Source: a virus. Taken from it: a stretch of DNA of 59,191 nucleotides. Below, in pieces: positions 28,577 through 37,166 of the stretch (position 1 is the stretch's first letter; each line of letters starts with the position of its first letter). A program made the position numbers and the translations under genes. The DNA lies in the IMG/VR virus record IMGVR_UViG_3300042889_001673, positions 1 to 59,191 of that record; one strand, 5' to 3'. The notes under the pieces are model-generated. The model saw only the letters and a program-made list of their open reading frames with translations, did not search any database and was not told where the DNA came from.

Positions 28577-29944
28577 TTGAACAAATTGAATGCATATGGT
28601 AATGCATTCCAAATTAAAGTATTAGGTGCATTATTAACACAACGAGATTTCCTATTAAATATAGCAGATTCATTAGACAGTGAGTACTTTGAATCACAAG
28701 CACACAAATGGGTGATAGAATATATTATTAAATACTTCAGCCAATACCATACTTATCCTACAATAGAAACATTAGCAATTGAAATTAAAAAGATCGATAA
28801 TGAAGTACTAAGAATATCACTTACAGATTCAATACGTGAAGCATATAAAATGTCTGATGTAAGTGATTTAGAATGGGTAGAGAAGGAATTTAGTGATTTC
28901 TGTAAGAACCAGCAAATGAAAAAAGCGATTATGACATCAGTAGACCTACTAAACTTAGGCGACTATGATGGAATTAGAGGCTTAATTAACGATGCTATGA
29001 AAGCGGGTGAAGAAAAAAACATAGGTCACATATACGAAACCGATGTTGAATCTAGATATAGAAAAGACGATAGAAACGTCATTCCATTCCCTTGGAAAAC
29101 ATTTAATGAACTAACACAAGGTGGATACGGTAAAGGAGATCTAGTATTACTATTCGGTAATCCAGGTGGAGGTAAATCATGGGGTGTAATTGCAATGGGA
29201 GCGTATGCCGCCGCATTAGGATTTAACGTAGTGCATTACACATTAGAATTATCAGAAGGATATGTAGGTAAACGTTATGATGCAGTATTCTCAGGTGTAG
29301 ATGTAGATAAATTAGACAATCATCGCAACGATGTAAACGAAGCAATCGCTAAAATAAAAGGTAAAATCGTTATTAAAGAGTATGCACCAAAACGTGCATC
29401 ATTAGATACAATCGAAGCACATCTACAACAACTAGAACATCAAAACGAATTTAAACCCGATATGATCATTATTGACTACTTAGATCTATTAAGAACTAAA
29501 GGTAGAAAAGAACGTAAAGACGAAATTGATGACGTTTATACTGATGCTAAAGGAATGGCTAAAGAATTAGGAATACCTGTAGTATCACCATCACAAGCAA
29601 ATAGAACAGGCGCAGATAAGGATATACTTCAAGCGGAAAATGCTGCTGGCTCATATGATAAAATAATGATTGGAGATATCATTATATCGCTTGCACGTGG
29701 CAGAAAAGATAAGGTAAACGGTACTGGTAATTGGCATTTCATTAAAAATAGATACGGCGCTGATGGATTAACATTCGGCTCTCACATCAACACAGCTAAC
29801 GGCTATATAGATATAAATGAACAACCTAGAGATGATGAAGAACATGATGCTAAACAAACTAAAGCATCTAGTTATTCAGACGTAGGAGTAGAAGATCGTT
29901 ACGTTCTTCGAAGTAAGTTCATGAAATTAGAAAATGAAGCATAG
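28577..29944 (+). CDS. gp41: Replicative DNA helicase (DnaB/gp41-like)
   Basis: This 455-residue hexameric helicase unwinds DNA ahead of the fork. The N-terminal domain (FQIKVLGALLTQRDFL, LDSEYFESQAHKWV) is followed by the RecA-like motor: Walker A LLFGNPGGGKSWG near residue 195, Walker B MIIIDYLDLLRT, and the sensor VVSPSQANRTG. There is no ATG near the start. TTG at 28577 (or TTG at 28586) is the best candidate, and the frame is open back to 28541. A homing endonuclease gene ends 32 bases upstream, which may have altered the start region. Confidence 0.9.
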   Translation: MNKLNAYGNAFQIKVLGALLTQRDFLLNIADSLDSEYFESQAHKWVIEYIIKYFSQYHTYPTIETLAIEIKKIDNEVLRISLTDSIREAYKMSDVSDLEWVEKEFSDFCKNQQMKKAIMTSVDLLNLGDYDGIRGLINDAMKAGEEKNIGHIYETDVESRYRKDDRNVIPFPWKTFNELTQGGYGKGDLVLLFGNPGGGKSWGVIAMGAYAAALGFNVVHYTLELSEGYVGKRYDAVFSGVDVDKLDNHRNDVNEAIAKIKGKIVIKEYAPKRASLDTIEAHLQQLEHQNEFKPDMIIIDYLDLLRTKGRKERKDEIDDVYTDAKGMAKELGIPVVSPSQANRTGADKDILQAENAAGSYDKIMIGDIIISLARGRKDKVNGTGNWHFIKNRYGADGLTFGSHINTANGYIDINEQPRDDEEHDAKQTKASSYSDVGVEDRYVLRSKFMKLENEA

Positions 29945-29951
29945 TATATAC

Positions 29952-29962
29952 TATATTTATAA
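29952..29962 (+). promoter_or_regulatory. TATTTAT promoter-like motif
   Basis: TATATTTATAA lies 19 bases before the thioredoxin start. Confidence 0.5.
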
Positions 29963-29979
29963 CTACAACAATTAAATTT

Positions 29980-30237
29980 ATGATAACAGTTAAAAGATTT
30001 ACGGCCGCTTGGTGCAGTCCGTGTAAGCAGCTTGCTCCAATTATGGGACAAGTACAATCCGAGATGTCAAATATCGATTTTCAAACCATAGACGTAGATG
30101 CTAGTCCTGACTTAGCAGTGAAATATAATGTATCTTCTATCCCAGCTTTAATATTTGAGAAGGATGGGCAAGAAGTAAAGCGTATCTTAGGCGTACAATC
30201 AAAATCAACATTAATTTCAATTTTAAACTCACTTTAA
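29980..30237 (+). CDS. Thioredoxin
   Basis: This 85-residue thioredoxin-fold protein has the redox site WCSPC (C12, C15) and the cis-Pro loop SSIPALIF. It most likely reduces the ribonucleotide reductase encoded immediately downstream: its stop overlaps the nrdB start by one base, so the two are coupled. The length is short compared with bacterial thioredoxin (~105), as is common in phages. Confidence 0.93.
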   Translation: MITVKRFTAAWCSPCKQLAPIMGQVQSEMSNIDFQTIDVDASPDLAVKYNVSSIPALIFEKDGQEVKRILGVQSKSTLISILNSL

Positions 30238-31187
30238 TGATCACTGAACCACGTTTATTCTACAAACCATTTGAATATCAAGAAGCATTTAATTTCTATA
30301 AAGACCAACATAGAGTACATTGGTTAGCTGATGAAGTTCCATTAGCATCTGATCTTAATGATTGGAAACAAAAACTAACCGAATCTGAAAAGAACTTAAT
30401 CGGTAATATTTTAAAATCATTTGCTCAAACAGAAGTACACGTAAACGATTACTGGTCTACTAAAGTATCATTATGGTTTCCAAAACCAGAGATACAAGCA
30501 ATGGCTCGTGTATTTGCTGACTTTGAAAGTATACATGCTGAAGCATATGCCCGTTTAAATGAAGAATTAGGGTTAGATGATTTTGAAGCATTTATGGAAG
30601 ACGAATCATCAAAAGCAAAAATTGACCGTTTACTAGAAGTACCAGGAGATAATATAGCAGAAAAAGCACTATCATTAGCTATCTTCTCAGCGTTTACTGA
30701 AGGTGTAAATTTATTCTCTTCATTCGCTATATTAATGTCTTTCCAATTAAGAAACTTAATGAAAGGAACAGGACAAATAGTAGAGTGGAGTGTTAGAGAT
30801 GAGTCATTACATTCAAGAGCAGGATGTTGGTTATTTAATAAACTATTAGAAGAACAACCTGAACTTAATACACCCGAAATGAGAGATAATGTTATTGAAG
30901 CATGTAACATATCAGTTAAATTAGAATTTGACTTTATTGATAAAGCATTTGAAATGGGTGCTGTTGAAGGATTAAATGTAGATCAATTAAAGAACTTCAT
31001 TAAAGCTAGAGCAAACGAAAAAATGATTGAATTAGGTTATAATGCAATATACAACGACATTGACCCTAACCTATTAAAACAAATGGATTGGTTCGGTCAT
31101 CTAACAAGTGGTAAAACACATCAAGACTTCTTCGCAGGCCGCGTAACAAATTATTCCAAATCAGCTGCTGATTGGTCTGACCTTTAA
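30237..31187 (+). CDS. nrdB: Class I ribonucleotide reductase, beta subunit
   Basis: This 316-residue radical-carrying subunit makes dNTPs together with the alpha subunit at 31799. The metal ligands are all visible: E66 (in AQTEVH, in place of the usual Asp), E97 and H100 (FESIH), E155 (FTEGVNLF), E189 and H192 (RDESLH). The radical Tyr is Y104, four residues after H100, so it looks like an ordinary tyrosyl-radical enzyme rather than a metal-free variant. The order trx-nrdB-HNH-nrdA shows an endonuclease gene inserted between the two reductase genes. Confidence 0.93.
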   Translation: MITEPRLFYKPFEYQEAFNFYKDQHRVHWLADEVPLASDLNDWKQKLTESEKNLIGNILKSFAQTEVHVNDYWSTKVSLWFPKPEIQAMARVFADFESIHAEAYARLNEELGLDDFEAFMEDESSKAKIDRLLEVPGDNIAEKALSLAIFSAFTEGVNLFSSFAILMSFQLRNLMKGTGQIVEWSVRDESLHSRAGCWLFNKLLEEQPELNTPEMRDNVIEACNISVKLEFDFIDKAFEMGAVEGLNVDQLKNFIKARANEKMIELGYNAIYNDIDPNLLKQMDWFGHLTSGKTHQDFFAGRVTNYSKSAADWSDL

Positions 31188-31213
31188 AAAGTATCCAATG
31201 GGGACAATATTCT

Positions 31214-31225
31214 TATATATTTATT
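31214..31225 (+). promoter_or_regulatory. TATTTAT promoter-like motif
   Basis: TATATATTTATT lies 14 bases before the HNH endonuclease start. Confidence 0.5.
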
Positions 31226-31238
31226 GCAAATAACATAT

Positions 31239-31802
31239 ATGAAAAAATGCAATAAATGTTTAAAGGAATATCCATTAGATGGTTTTAGTAAATTTAAAAG
31301 AAATAAAGATGGATATATGTCATACTGCAAAGTATGCCACCGTGTTCAAGTTAAAGCTAATAGGAGTAAATATAAAGAATACGATAAAGAATACGCTAAA
31401 CTTCAATGGCCTAAAAATAAAGATAGAATTAGAGAAGAATACAGGGAGTATTTTAAAATATATAAACGTGAACGTAGAAAAGATCCTATATTTAGATTAA
31501 AAGAAAATATGCGTAATTACTTCTATCAATCTTTCATAAAGAATAGAAATGCTAAGCGTGATTCCATTTTAAGCTATATAGGATGTTCATTCGATGATTT
31601 AAAAATATACTTAGAAAATAGTTTCGATGAAAATATGTCTTGGGAAAACTATGGTTCATATTGGGAAATAGACCATAAAGATCCTATATTTAACTTCTCC
31701 ACATCGGAAGAAGATTTATATAAATGTTGGAATTATAGTAATTTACAACCCCTAACAATATCAGAAAATAGAATAAAACATAATAAAATACAAACAAAAT
31801 GA
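31239..31802 (+). CDS. HNH homing endonuclease between nrdB and nrdA
   Basis: This 187-residue endonuclease has an N-terminal zinc ribbon (KKCNKCLKEYPLDGF, YCKVCHRVQ), a basic linker, and a C-terminal HNH domain: YWEIDHKDPIFNF, then CWNYSNLQPLTISENRIKHN. I start it at ATG 31239 because the upstream TTG at 31224 overlaps the promoter-like motif. Its stop overlaps the nrdA start (ATGA). It is a selfish gene sitting in a conserved reductase operon. Confidence 0.85.
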   Translation: MKKCNKCLKEYPLDGFSKFKRNKDGYMSYCKVCHRVQVKANRSKYKEYDKEYAKLQWPKNKDRIREEYREYFKIYKRERRKDPIFRLKENMRNYFYQSFIKNRNAKRDSILSYIGCSFDDLKIYLENSFDENMSWENYGSYWEIDHKDPIFNFSTSEEDLYKCWNYSNLQPLTISENRIKHNKIQTK

Positions 31803-33523
31803 GTATAAATACGGATATTAGTAAGTGGGTTAAAGGAAAAGATTATCCTGAGTTTATGGATGAAATAGCAATAAGTATGATTTCAAAAGGATATTTACTT
31901 CCAGACGAAAACGTATTTGACGCCTATAAGAGAGTAAGTAAAGCAGCATCACGCAGATTAAGACGTAAAGATCTACAAGCATACTTTAACGAAGCAATAG
32001 TAAAAAATTGGCTATGTTTAGCATCACCAGTACTATCAAATTTAGGTACTGAACGTGGAATGCCAATTTCATGTTTTGGAATTGACGTTGGTGATTCTAT
32101 TGAAGGAATTGCTGATGCAAATTCAGAATTAATGAGATTATCATCTCAAGGTGGTGGAGTGGGAATTGGAGTATCTCGCATTAGAGGTAGAGGTAAACAT
32201 ATTAGAGATAATGGCACCTCAGAAGGTGTAGTTCCATGGTGTAAAATATATGACTCAACTATCCTAGCAACTAATCAAGGTTCAGTTAGAAGAGGAGCGG
32301 CATCAGTTAATTTATCTATTAATCATCCTGACATTGAAGAATTCCTAGGAATCCGTAGACCAAAAGGTGATGTTAATCGTCAATGTTTAAACTTACACCA
32401 ATGTGTAGTGATTGATGATACATTCATGGATAAATTAGAAAATAAAGACGAACGCTCAATGCGTTTATGGGGCGAAATATTAAAAACACGTCTTGAAACA
32501 GGTGAACCTTATATCATGTTTGAAGATAACGTCAATAAAGCTAATCCTGAAGGATATAAGAAACTAAATCTACACGTTTCAATGACAAACATATGTAGTG
32601 AGATTTCACTATACACAGATGAATTACATTCATTCATATGTTGCCTATCATCATTGAATCTAGCACGTTGGGATGAATGGAAAGGTTATAAGTTTGAAAA
32701 TGGAATGACACTACCAGAACTAACATGTTGGTTTCTAGAAGGTGTATTACAAGAATTCATTGATAGAGCTAAGAACATTAAATTTATGGAAAACACAGTT
32801 CGCTCAGCATCTAAAGGTAGAGCAATTGGAATTGGCGTTTTAGGATGGCATACATTACTACAATCAAAGAATTTACCATTTGTAGGAATACAAGCATCCT
32901 CATTAACAAGAATTATTTCTGAATTTATTGAGACAGAAGCATTAAAAGCATCTAGAGATCAAGCTGAAATGTATGGTGAACCAGAGTGGTGTAGAGGTAC
33001 TGGGTTAAGACATTCGCATCATTTAGCAATTGCTCCAACAGTATCAAACGCTCATATTTCAGGTGGTGTATCTCCATCAATTGAACCTATTCCTGCTAAC
33101 GTATATAATCTTAAAACCGCTAAAGGAGTATTCATCAAACGAAATAAAATACTAGAAACATTATTAGAGAGTAAGGGATACAATATTGATAGCGTTTGGG
33201 ATCAAATCTTAAAAGATCAAGGATCAGTAATCAACGTTCCTAGCTATATCCTAACAGACGAAGAAAAATCAGTATTCTTAACGTTTAAGGAAATTAATCA
33301 ATTAGAAATAGTAAAACAAAACGCTATTAGACAAGAATACATTGATCAAGCTATATCATTAAACCTATGCTTTGACCCTAATGATACACCAAAATGGATA
33401 TCTCAAGTACACAAAGAAGCACATAAAGCAGGAATTAAAACATTATACTACCTACGCACTGAATCAGTATTAAGAGGAGATAACTTACAAAGACTATCAG
33501 AGTGTGTATCTTGTGAAGGATAG
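31799..33523 (+). CDS. nrdA: Class I ribonucleotide reductase, alpha subunit
   Basis: This 574-residue catalytic subunit reduces ribonucleotides. Key residues are present: C92 (PISCFG) and C281/C282 (FICCLSS) for the redox pair, N264-C266-E268 (TNICSE) for the active site, Y550-Y551 (TLYYLRT) for radical transfer, and a C-terminal C569/C572 pair (CVSCEG) that thioredoxin reduces. The protein is short because the N-terminal ATP cone is missing, so dATP inhibition should be absent. This is common in phage enzymes and favours high dNTP supply. Confidence 0.93.
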   Translation: MSINTDISKWVKGKDYPEFMDEIAISMISKGYLLPDENVFDAYKRVSKAASRRLRRKDLQAYFNEAIVKNWLCLASPVLSNLGTERGMPISCFGIDVGDSIEGIADANSELMRLSSQGGGVGIGVSRIRGRGKHIRDNGTSEGVVPWCKIYDSTILATNQGSVRRGAASVNLSINHPDIEEFLGIRRPKGDVNRQCLNLHQCVVIDDTFMDKLENKDERSMRLWGEILKTRLETGEPYIMFEDNVNKANPEGYKKLNLHVSMTNICSEISLYTDELHSFICCLSSLNLARWDEWKGYKFENGMTLPELTCWFLEGVLQEFIDRAKNIKFMENTVRSASKGRAIGIGVLGWHTLLQSKNLPFVGIQASSLTRIISEFIETEALKASRDQAEMYGEPEWCRGTGLRHSHHLAIAPTVSNAHISGGVSPSIEPIPANVYNLKTAKGVFIKRNKILETLLESKGYNIDSVWDQILKDQGSVINVPSYILTDEEKSVFLTFKEINQLEIVKQNAIRQEYIDQAISLNLCFDPNDTPKWISQVHKEAHKAGIKTLYYLRTESVLRGDNLQRLSECVSCEG

Positions 33524-33541
33524 CGGGCCTTTAGTATCTTC

Positions 33542-33552
33542 ATATATTTATT
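33542..33552 (+). promoter_or_regulatory. TATTTAT promoter-like motif
   Basis: ATATATTTATT lies 14 bases before the endonuclease start at 33566. Confidence 0.5.
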
Positions 33553-33565
33553 GGAAACAATAATT

Positions 33566-34201
33566 ATGATAGGAATATACAAAATTACAAATCCAAGAGG
33601 TGAAGTTTATGTGGGATTGTCAAAGAATATAGAATTGCGATGGCAATCCCATAAAAATTTCCAATTCCATAAAAACAATAAATTAAAAGAATCTTTACTA
33701 CGAGATAATATTGAACTTCATATATTTGAAGTAATTGAAGAAGTAGATATATCGGATTTAAGACAATATGAAGCTAATGCTTTACTTCGAAAACGAGAAA
33801 GGTATTGGATTAATAAATTAAATTCATTCAATATAGGACTAAATGAAAACGGTGGTGGTAGTGGATGCGGTTCCCATACAGACGAATCTAAACAAAAGAT
33901 TTCTCAATCTTTAAAGGGTAAACCAAAACCATTAGACTTCGGAGCTAAAAGAAAAAAATGGCAACATACGGACGAGTGGAAGGAAAAAGTAAAATCAGCT
34001 CCTAGATGCCCTGTACTAATGCTTAAAGATAATATAATAGTTCAAGAATTTCCAAATCAACAATCCGCAGCTGATCATTTAGGAGTAAGAAAACAAGCAA
34101 TATGGAATATGTTAAACGGATTTAAAAATAGAAATGGTGTTCCTATCATCCAAGTAAGAGGATACACATTTAAATATAAAGAAAAAAATAGTATAAAATG
34201 A
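33566..34201 (+). CDS. GIY-YIG homing endonuclease after nrdA
   Basis: This 211-residue endonuclease has a canonical N-terminus, IGIYKITNPRGEVYVGLSKN, then the conserved Arg (LRWQSHKN) and Glu (RERYWINKLNS) positions. NUMOD3-like helices (TDESKQKISQSLKGK) and a C-terminal helix-turn-helix repeat (VQEFPNQQSAADHLGVRKQ) follow. I use ATG 33566 rather than TTG 33551, which lies in the promoter-like motif. It is the third homing gene within 6 kb and flanks nrdA on the right, as the HNH gene does on the left. Confidence 0.88.
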   Translation: MIGIYKITNPRGEVYVGLSKNIELRWQSHKNFQFHKNNKLKESLLRDNIELHIFEVIEEVDISDLRQYEANALLRKRERYWINKLNSFNIGLNENGGGSGCGSHTDESKQKISQSLKGKPKPLDFGAKRKKWQHTDEWKEKVKSAPRCPVLMLKDNIIVQEFPNQQSAADHLGVRKQAIWNMLNGFKNRNGVPIIQVRGYTFKYKEKNSIK

Positions 34202-34344
34202 AAAAACAATTTAAAAAACAACTAACAGAAGTTGAATCAACTGAATTAGACAAAAAAATCCAAGATAGATGGATTAGTATTAATAAAATGAAACAACTTT
34301 TAAAATTAAAAGGATATGATAAGTCTAGTAGAACTTCTAAATGA
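34198..34344 (+). CDS. Very small hypothetical protein
   Basis: The 48-residue basic helical peptide (KKQFKKQLTEVESTELDKK) overlaps the endonuclease stop by ATGA and the next start by 29 bases. Such overlaps favour real translation. There is no recognised family. It opens the accessory small-gene region. Confidence 0.45.
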   Translation: MKKQFKKQLTEVESTELDKKIQDRWISINKMKQLLKLKGYDKSSRTSK

Positions 34345-34573
34345 AATAAAAGCTTCTAAATATATTGATATTATAGAAAATTTATTACTTAAAATTAACT
34401 GGAATCAATTTCAAGAATTCCAGTCTATTCATGATACTGCTCTGAGTATAGTAGATGATATTAATAATATCCATAATTATGAAGGTGAAAGTGCTATTAA
34501 ACATTTAGAAGAAATAAAAAAACAAGCTAATGATGTAATATATATTTTAAATAATCTGTTAGAAAATCAATAG
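34316..34573 (+). CDS. Small helical hypothetical protein
   Basis: The 85-residue acidic all-helical protein (LVELLNEIKASKYIDIIENL, IKHLEEIKKQANDVIYI) overlaps the previous small gene by 29 bases. It has no known motif. AT-rich wobble use is similar to the homing genes upstream, which might mean it travelled with them. Confidence 0.5.
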   Translation: MISLVELLNEIKASKYIDIIENLLLKINWNQFQEFQSIHDTALSIVDDINNIHNYEGESAIKHLEEIKKQANDVIYILNNLLENQ

Positions 34574-34618
34574 TATAAAATAATAGGAATGGCAAAATAA
34601 AAATCTTAAATTTACACT

Positions 34619-34780
34619 ATGGATTTAGAGCAAATAAAAATAGAAGTAGAAAAAATAAAGGAACTAGATTTAAAATCGATATCTCCTGAAAAAGTAGATG
34701 AACTAATAGAAAAACTACTTGGGATGCTAGACACTACAGAACAACACCTATCACAACTTAAAATAGACGATCATGAATAA
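34619..34780 (+). CDS. Very small helical hypothetical protein
   Basis: The 53-residue acidic peptide (MDLEQIKIEVEKIKELDLKS) has an ATG in a 45-base gap and overlaps the next start by 8 bases. Amphipathic helix spacing is visible, but there is no family. I list it because of the packing and overlap pattern. Confidence 0.45.
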   Translation: MDLEQIKIEVEKIKELDLKSISPEKVDELIEKLLGMLDTTEQHLSQLKIDDHE

Positions 34781-34979
34781 TACAATAGAAAGTATAATAC
34801 ACATTTTAGGTCTATTAATGTTAATAGTTGTATTATTAGGATTTCCATTAATGATTCTATGGAATTGGCTGATGCCAGCAATATTTGGACTTCCAGAAAT
34901 TGGATTCTGGCAAGCAATTGGACTTAATTTATTATCAGCAATATTAATTAAACCATCAATTAAAATAAATAAAGACTAA
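34773..34979 (+). CDS. Small membrane protein
   Basis: The 68-residue protein has two hydrophobic segments, residues ~8-33 (IHILGLLMLIVVLLGFPLMIL) and ~45-60 (FWQAIGLNLLSAILI), with NWLMPAIFGLPEI between them. It is a likely inner-membrane protein. It lies directly before the lipoprotein gene (4-base gap), so the two may act together at the envelope. Confidence 0.6.
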   Translation: MNNTIESIIHILGLLMLIVVLLGFPLMILWNWLMPAIFGLPEIGFWQAIGLNLLSAILIKPSIKINKD

Positions 34980-34983
34980 AGTT

Positions 34984-35652
34984 ATGAAAAAAGGTTATGC
35001 AGTATTAATTATCTCACTACTAACACTACTTAGTTGTAGAAAAAGTAATGATCCCTATCCATTTGCAAATAGCAAACGAACTAAATTAGTAATGAATTAT
35101 CCAAAAGATAATAATGGATATTACAGAGTACCAATTGATTCTTCAACTAATACAAATAGATTCGTTATATATGCTGAAGCTGCTAAACTAATTCCATTCT
35201 ACTGGTATAATAAAGTATCAGTGATGTCTGTTAGATTTGATTGTAATACTTACTATATATTAGGATCACTAAGTGATACTCTAGTAGTTCATATTCCATT
35301 ATATAGTCCCTTTAGCAGTTTATACAGTAGTCCATACTTTAATGTACCAATACCCGTTAAAAATAAAACCGTAGTACTAAGTCAATATGCAAATAGCATT
35401 GTTGAAATGGTACAGGAAACAAGTATATATCTTAAAGAATATGATCCAGGTAATTCATATAAACAAGCTGATGAATACAAACCAGAAGAGGGAATGTATT
35501 GGAGTAAACGTATCGTGGGACCTATACCTGGATATTTTAAAGGAGATACAATAATAGTATATTCTAAGACAGAATGGGATGCCGGAAATTATACTTACGA
35601 GCACCCAGATGAAACTACCAAAATAGATAGCGTAAAAATAATATTTAAATAA
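34984..35652 (+). CDS. Phage-encoded lipoprotein
   Basis: The 222-residue protein begins with a lipoprotein signal: MKKGYAVLIISLLTLLSC, with lipobox LLSC at C18, so it should be acylated and placed in the envelope. The mature part is beta-rich and Tyr-rich (YWYNKVSVMSVRFDC, YYILGSLSDTLVVHIPLY), with no enzyme motif. Phage lipoproteins made after infection commonly block superinfection by other phages. That is the best guess here, but a virion or host-takeover role is possible. Confidence 0.65.
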   Translation: MKKGYAVLIISLLTLLSCRKSNDPYPFANSKRTKLVMNYPKDNNGYYRVPIDSSTNTNRFVIYAEAAKLIPFYWYNKVSVMSVRFDCNTYYILGSLSDTLVVHIPLYSPFSSLYSSPYFNVPIPVKNKTVVLSQYANSIVEMVQETSIYLKEYDPGNSYKQADEYKPEEGMYWSKRIVGPIPGYFKGDTIIVYSKTEWDAGNYTYEHPDETTKIDSVKIIFK

Positions 35653-35653
35653 T

Positions 35654-36115
35654 ATGAGTAAATTTCAATCAACAAAATTATTCGACGGATTCAGTTGTGT
35701 ATTCCGTCAATGGAAAGCAGAAGGTACACATTGTCGTTTCCTTCATGGATATGGAATATCATTTAGAGTATGGTTCGAAGGAGAATTAGACGAACGTAAT
35801 TGGGTTTGGGATTTTGGAGGAATGAAGCGCGCTAACGGAACTATAGATGGGATGAATCCTAAAGCGTGGATGGATTATATGTTCGACCATACAACTATAG
35901 TAGCAGAAGATGATCCAGGATTAGCGGGATTTAAAACAATGGATCAAATAGGTATAGTCCAATTAAGAGTAATTCCAGCAGTTGGAGCAGAACAATTTGC
36001 AAAATATATCTTTGAAAAACTAAATACATTCGTTCAAGAAGAAACAGAAGATAGAGTTAAAGTTATAAGAGTAGAATTTATGGAGCACAGTAAGAATACT
36101 GCTATTTATGAATAA
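35654..36115 (+). CDS. queD: QueD-like 6-carboxytetrahydropterin synthase
   Basis: This 153-residue protein of the PTPS/QueD superfamily would turn dihydroneopterin triphosphate into 6-carboxytetrahydropterin, step two of preQ0 synthesis. The catalytic-Cys region GTHCRFLHGYGISF (C27, H31), the strand FRVWFEGELDERNWVWDFG, the FDHTTIVAEDDP motif and the terminal VEFMEH Glu are visible. Of the three zinc His in E. coli QueD, two positions read Phe17 and Tyr33 here, so the metal site must differ. The neighbours dpdA, queC, queE and folE support the pathway role. Confidence 0.82.
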   Translation: MSKFQSTKLFDGFSCVFRQWKAEGTHCRFLHGYGISFRVWFEGELDERNWVWDFGGMKRANGTIDGMNPKAWMDYMFDHTTIVAEDDPGLAGFKTMDQIGIVQLRVIPAVGAEQFAKYIFEKLNTFVQEETEDRVKVIRVEFMEHSKNTAIYE

Positions 36116-36386
36116 AAAGTTTGAAAAAAATTACGAAAAGTCACGTCGCAAGATACTTCGTGAAGAATATGAAAAAAATAATCCTCGTATTCCAACAGAA
36201 GACGAATTATTAGAAAATAATAGTTATTGGGATATTGATTACTTAGAAGAAGCAAACAAAAAAACTAACCAAGGTATTAAGTATTGGAAAGATAGATATA
36301 ATACTGCCTCGGGTAATATGGGAAAATGGTATTGTCAAATACGAATTGATTTATTAAAGAAAAAATTAAAACACTATGAAAATTAG
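36108..36386 (+). CDS. Small hypothetical protein between queD and dpdA
   Basis: The 92-residue, highly charged, Lys- and Glu-rich helical protein (NYEKSRRKILREEYEKN) overlaps queD by 8 bases and dpdA by 11 bases. The double overlap places it firmly within the 7-deazaguanine transcript. No domain is recognised. It could be a partner of the modification enzymes. Confidence 0.55.
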   Translation: MNKKFEKNYEKSRRKILREEYEKNNPRIPTEDELLENNSYWDIDYLEEANKKTNQGIKYWKDRYNTASGNMGKWYCQIRIDLLKKKLKHYEN

Positions 36387-37161
36387 TCACGAGCTTCCCT
36401 TATGCTTCATGCATTACAGTACTAAATGGAATGATTATGAATATTGCCTTCCTCATTTAGTAGACGAATATGATCAATATAGAATACATTTTCAACTAGC
36501 TCGTATCTATAAACGCTTCATTATAATGGATAATGGATTATTTGAAGGAGTAAAACACACACAAAAAGATCTATTATCTAAAATAAATCTAATACGACCA
36601 AACATATTCATAGTACCAGATGCTTGGAATGATTCAACTCAAACAATAGTGAATGCTAAGAGTTGGATGAAAAATAATAGAGCTAAAATATCAGATGAAG
36701 TTGAATTAATGGCGGTATTACAAGGTAATACCTTAGCTGAATTACTAACAACATATCAAACGCTAGTAGATTTAGGATATAAACACATAGCATTTAATCA
36801 TTCTAGTATTGCATATCAAGATATGTATCCTAACATTGAACCTCTTAAAGCATCAATGTATGGTAGAATGGAATTAATTAGAAAACTAGTAGAAATGAAA
36901 GCTATAGTTAACTCAAATTACCACCATTTATTAGGATGTTCATTACCACAGGAATTTATGGGATATAAAGATTGGAAATTTATTAAATCAGTAGATACGT
37001 CTAATCCTATCCTAGTAGGGGCTGAAGGTAAACGCTACACAGATAGTGGTTTAAATTGGAAACCTAAAGAAAAACTAGAATATTACTTTGAGAAAGATTT
37101 GAGTGGGCAAAAAGAAGATATTATGTTTAACGTGCAAAAATTTAAGCAATTTATAAAATAA
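36376..37161 (+). CDS. dpdA: DpdA-like DNA guanine transglycosylase
   Basis: This 261-residue protein has the shape of the phage DpdA branch of tRNA-guanine transglycosylases, which swap guanine in DNA for preQ0 or a derivative. Markers are MDNGLFEG (D52), FIVPDAWNDSTQT (D82), LMAVLQGNTLAEL (the QG loop), YKHIAFNHSS, HHLLGCSLPQEF and the candidate nucleophile segment SVDTSNP (D207). It is shorter than tRNA-TGT (~370) and lacks its zinc Cys cluster, as expected for phage DpdA. It is flanked by queD and queC. The assignment is by motif and context, with no experiment. Confidence 0.78.
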   Translation: MKISHELPLCFMHYSTKWNDYEYCLPHLVDEYDQYRIHFQLARIYKRFIIMDNGLFEGVKHTQKDLLSKINLIRPNIFIVPDAWNDSTQTIVNAKSWMKNNRAKISDEVELMAVLQGNTLAELLTTYQTLVDLGYKHIAFNHSSIAYQDMYPNIEPLKASMYGRMELIRKLVEMKAIVNSNYHHLLGCSLPQEFMGYKDWKFIKSVDTSNPILVGAEGKRYTDSGLNWKPKEKLEYYFEKDLSGQKEDIMFNVQKFKQFIK

Positions 37162-37166
37162 AAGTT

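Noticed and set aside
31224-31238. TTG start five codons before the HNH endonuclease
   Set aside because: It lies in the promoter-like motif, and ATG 31239 gives the conserved zinc-ribbon start directly. The same reasoning rejects TTG 33551 for the second GIY-YIG gene.
31279-31500. 73-codon frame inside the HNH endonuclease gene
   Set aside because: Same strand but different frame within a clear gene; no own start signal.
31799-33523. Intein or intron in nrdA
   Set aside because: The protein reads through all catalytic motifs without extra insert, so the flanking homing genes are free-standing.
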